This document shows, in pieces, positions 62,612 through 64,000 of a stretch of DNA of 64,000 bases. The notes beneath the pieces are model-generated. The model was not told where the DNA came from. It saw only the letters and a list, made by a program, of their open reading frames with translations, and made no database searches. Location: assembly GCA_046293075.1 (NCBI GenBank), contig JBKBPL010000006.1, positions 1 to 64,000 of the forward strand, in the 5' to 3' direction. The translations under genes were made by a program, and so were the position numbers. Source of the DNA: Ga0077530 sp046293075. Lineage in GTDB: Bacteria; Pseudomonadota; Alphaproteobacteria; Rhizobiales; Hyphomicrobiaceae. The stretch's first letter is position 1. Each line of letters starts with the position of its first letter.

Positions 62612-63073
62612 CTAGGACAGCAGCCAAAGAATCCCGACCGCGAGCCAAATGGCCCTGTCGGCGAGCATGGCCAGGGTGACGGTGAGCGCCGGCATCTGGA
62701 AATAGGCCCCGGTCGGATCCTGTGGACTGAAAATGGCCTTCACGGGCTTCCCGGCGGCGAACCTGCTCTCCATGAGATCGCGGACTGTCCTCTGACCAGC
62801 AATCTCCTTGTTTGCGCAGCCCGTCCGGCCGCGCGATCCGCACCACACGTCCATTGCCTGGCCGGCCGTCTCGAAGGCCGCACGCACCTCGATCCGAACG
62901 CTGCCGCGCGTCATTGGCACGGTGCGCGCTTCTTGAACGATGCCCGCAGCGCGCGGCCACGTCCTCATGGCGAGGTAATGGCTGGCCGTCTTCCAGGACA
63001 GAAACCACAGCAGAAGCGCCGGACTGCAGAACAGAAGGAAGAAACCGAGACCTGTCAGCCAGCTCTGGGTCAA
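62612..63073 (-). CDS. DUF3592-like membrane protein
   Basis: A 153-residue protein with a hydrophobic N-terminus (about residues 5-25), a mixed beta stretch containing WPRAAGIVQEARTVP and RIEVRAAFETAGQAMD, and a C-terminal helix (ALTVTLAMLADRAIWLAVGI). This two-helix layout with an extracytoplasmic beta part resembles DUF3592. The role is unknown. It lies between bamD and ligA on the same strand. Confidence 0.6.
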   Translation of the reverse strand: MTQSWLTGLGFFLLFCSPALLLWFLSWKTASHYLAMRTWPRAAGIVQEARTVPMTRGSVRIEVRAAFETAGQAMDVWCGSRGRTGCANKEIAGQRTVRDLMESRFAAGKPVKAIFSPQDPTGAYFQMPALTVTLAMLADRAIWLAVGILWLLS

Positions 63074-63149
63074 TCGGGAGCCCTCACGACCATTATTGCG
63101 GCGACAGCGAGACCGATGGCATCAGGCGGCGGGGGGTGCACAGTGCGGA

Positions 63150-64000
63150 TCACTGCAGGCCGGCGCCCATGGGCTTCGCGAGGCTGCCTGTCGGGATCTC
63201 GTTGGGCGGGGTCCGGCGGACCAAGGGGGTGTCCTTGGCCGGCGGCTTGGTTGCGGGCGGTGCTGCGGGCGTCGCCGGCGCCTTACGCGGCGTGGTCTCT
63301 ACGGGCCGCGCCGGCTGGCCAACCGGCTTGACAGTAACCTGCCGCCACTGCTGACTGACCCAGCTCCCCTCCGAGGCTTGCGGCTTCAGCCCATGCTTCT
63401 GCAGCAGCGCGTGAGCATCCCGGTACCAGGCGGACTGCGGGAAGTTGTGCCCGAGAACGGCCGCCGCTGCCTGCGCCTCGTGCTGGATGCCAAGCGCCAT
63501 ATACGTCTCCGTAAGGCGCATGAGCGCTTCCTCGACATGTGCGGTCGTCTGATGCTCGGCGACAACGGTCTTGAAGCGGTTGATCGCCGCGACGTAGTTC
63601 GAACGCTGGAGATAGTAGCGCCCGACCGTCATTTCGCTCGCAGCGAGCGCATCCTCGCCGAGACGGATGCGATTCTCGGCCTGGCGAGCATAGGGGCTGT
63701 CCGGATAGCGCGCGACCAACGTCTTGAGCTCGGCGATCGCCTTGCGGGTCGCCGTCTGGTCGCGTGAAGGGTCCTTGATCTCGTCGAAGTGCGACGACGC
63801 AATAACATGGTGAGCGAGCGCGGCGTCCTTCGTGCCCGGATGCATGACCACGTAACGCTGCGCCGCTGCGACTGCCTCGGGATACTTGCCAGCCTTGTAG
63901 TAAGCGTAGGCTGCGAGCACCATCGCGCGCCGCGCCTCCTGAGCATACGGGTGATGGCGGTCGATCTCTTCGAACTTCTTCGCCGCCGCCTCATGGCGGC
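63150..64000 (-). CDS. bamD: Outer membrane assembly lipoprotein BamD (5' end outside window)
   Basis: The gene reads from the right edge to the stop at 63150, so the N-terminus with the lipobox is missing; about 283 residues are visible. TPR-like repeats are clear: AAKKFEEIDRHHPYAQEARR, AAYAYYKAGKYPEAVAAAQR, VARYPDSPYARQAENRI and NRFKTVVAEHQTTAHVEEAL. BamD is the essential partner of BamA in the outer-membrane beta-barrel machine. A proline-rich C-terminal tail (about the last 60 residues) is unusual and may be flexible. No frameshift is seen. Confidence 0.93.
   Translation of the reverse strand, partial: RHEAAAKKFEEIDRHHPYAQEARRAMVLAAYAYYKAGKYPEAVAAAQRYVVMHPGTKDAALAHHVIASSHFDEIKDPSRDQTATRKAIAELKTLVARYPDSPYARQAENRIRLGEDALAASEMTVGRYYLQRSNYVAAINRFKTVVAEHQTTAHVEEALMRLTETYMALGIQHEAQAAAAVLGHNFPQSAWYRDAHALLQKHGLKPQASEGSWVSQQWRQVTVKPVGQPARPVETTPRKAPATPAAPPATKPPAKDTPLVRRTPPNEIPTGSLAKPMGAGLQ

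Noticed and set aside
1..64000. CRISPR arrays, tRNA or rRNA genes, phage or transposase genes
   Set aside because: No regularly spaced repeats, no tRNA-like cloverleaf with the GGTTCGAATCC arm and no integrase or transposase motifs were found by reading.

Overview
The window is high-GC chromosomal DNA, densely packed with genes on both strands. It looks like an alphaproteobacterium, most likely of the order Hyphomicrobiales (Rhizobiales). The pointers are an FnrL-type regulator with an alphaproteobacterial Cys pattern, a DUF2244 gene behind ctaD, the run dacC-tmk-holB-metG-tatD-MBL, ligA close to bamD, and two branched-chain amino-acid type ABC operons. I found no rRNA, tRNA, CRISPR array, prophage or complete insertion sequence. 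The left edge cuts a bd-oxidase gene and the right edge cuts bamD.

Layout. 1-5.8 kb is a respiratory block: cyanide-insensitive-type bd oxidase (cydA-cydB plus a 40-residue membrane peptide), an Fnr-type sensor, and an orphan aa3 oxidase subunit I with a DUF2244 gene. A perfect Fnr box (3537-3550) lies between fnr and ctaD. 6-8.6 kb is a coupled minus-strand operon, phasin-like - NfeD protease - slipin, with a second Fnr-type box (8638-8651) upstream. 8.8-13.4 kb holds a Kef-type antiporter, an Ntn-hydrolase-like protein and an unusual fusion of a SET methyltransferase domain to an alpha/beta hydrolase. 13.5-15.5 kb is acetyl-CoA synthetase. 15.7-25.7 kb carries two Liv-type ABC transporters: a plus-strand livHMGF without a binding protein, coupled to an alpha/beta hydrolase and a PPK2 polyphosphate kinase, and a minus-strand livGFHMK set. 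26-36.5 kb holds zapE, a LonB-type protease with a Usp-like partner, an EF-G-like GTPase, a threonate-dehydrogenase-like gene with a fumarase-superfamily lyase, and truA. 36.5-41.6 kb holds an SDR, an MFS transporter, a CHAD protein and thiSGE. 42-50.6 kb holds a PL14-like protein, a small monooxygenase, rph, a methyltransferase, an amidase overlapping a FAD/Fe-S dehydrogenase, and serine-glyoxylate aminotransferase. 50.7-64 kb is mostly housekeeping: dacC, tmk, holB, metG, tatD, an MBL hydrolase, rimK, a folate-biopterin-type transporter, ligA, a DUF3592 protein and bamD.

Two points stand out. One is the SET-alpha/beta hydrolase fusion (about 11999-13408). The other is a 154-bp dispersed repeat, present twice at about 85% identity with no gaps (11742-11895 and 35524-35677), each copy starting with a hairpin; the first copy lies just upstream of the fusion gene. 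The two Fnr boxes suggest that low oxygen links the respiratory block with the phasin/NfeD/slipin operon. Functions are assigned by recognising motifs and families in the translated sequence; no database search was run.
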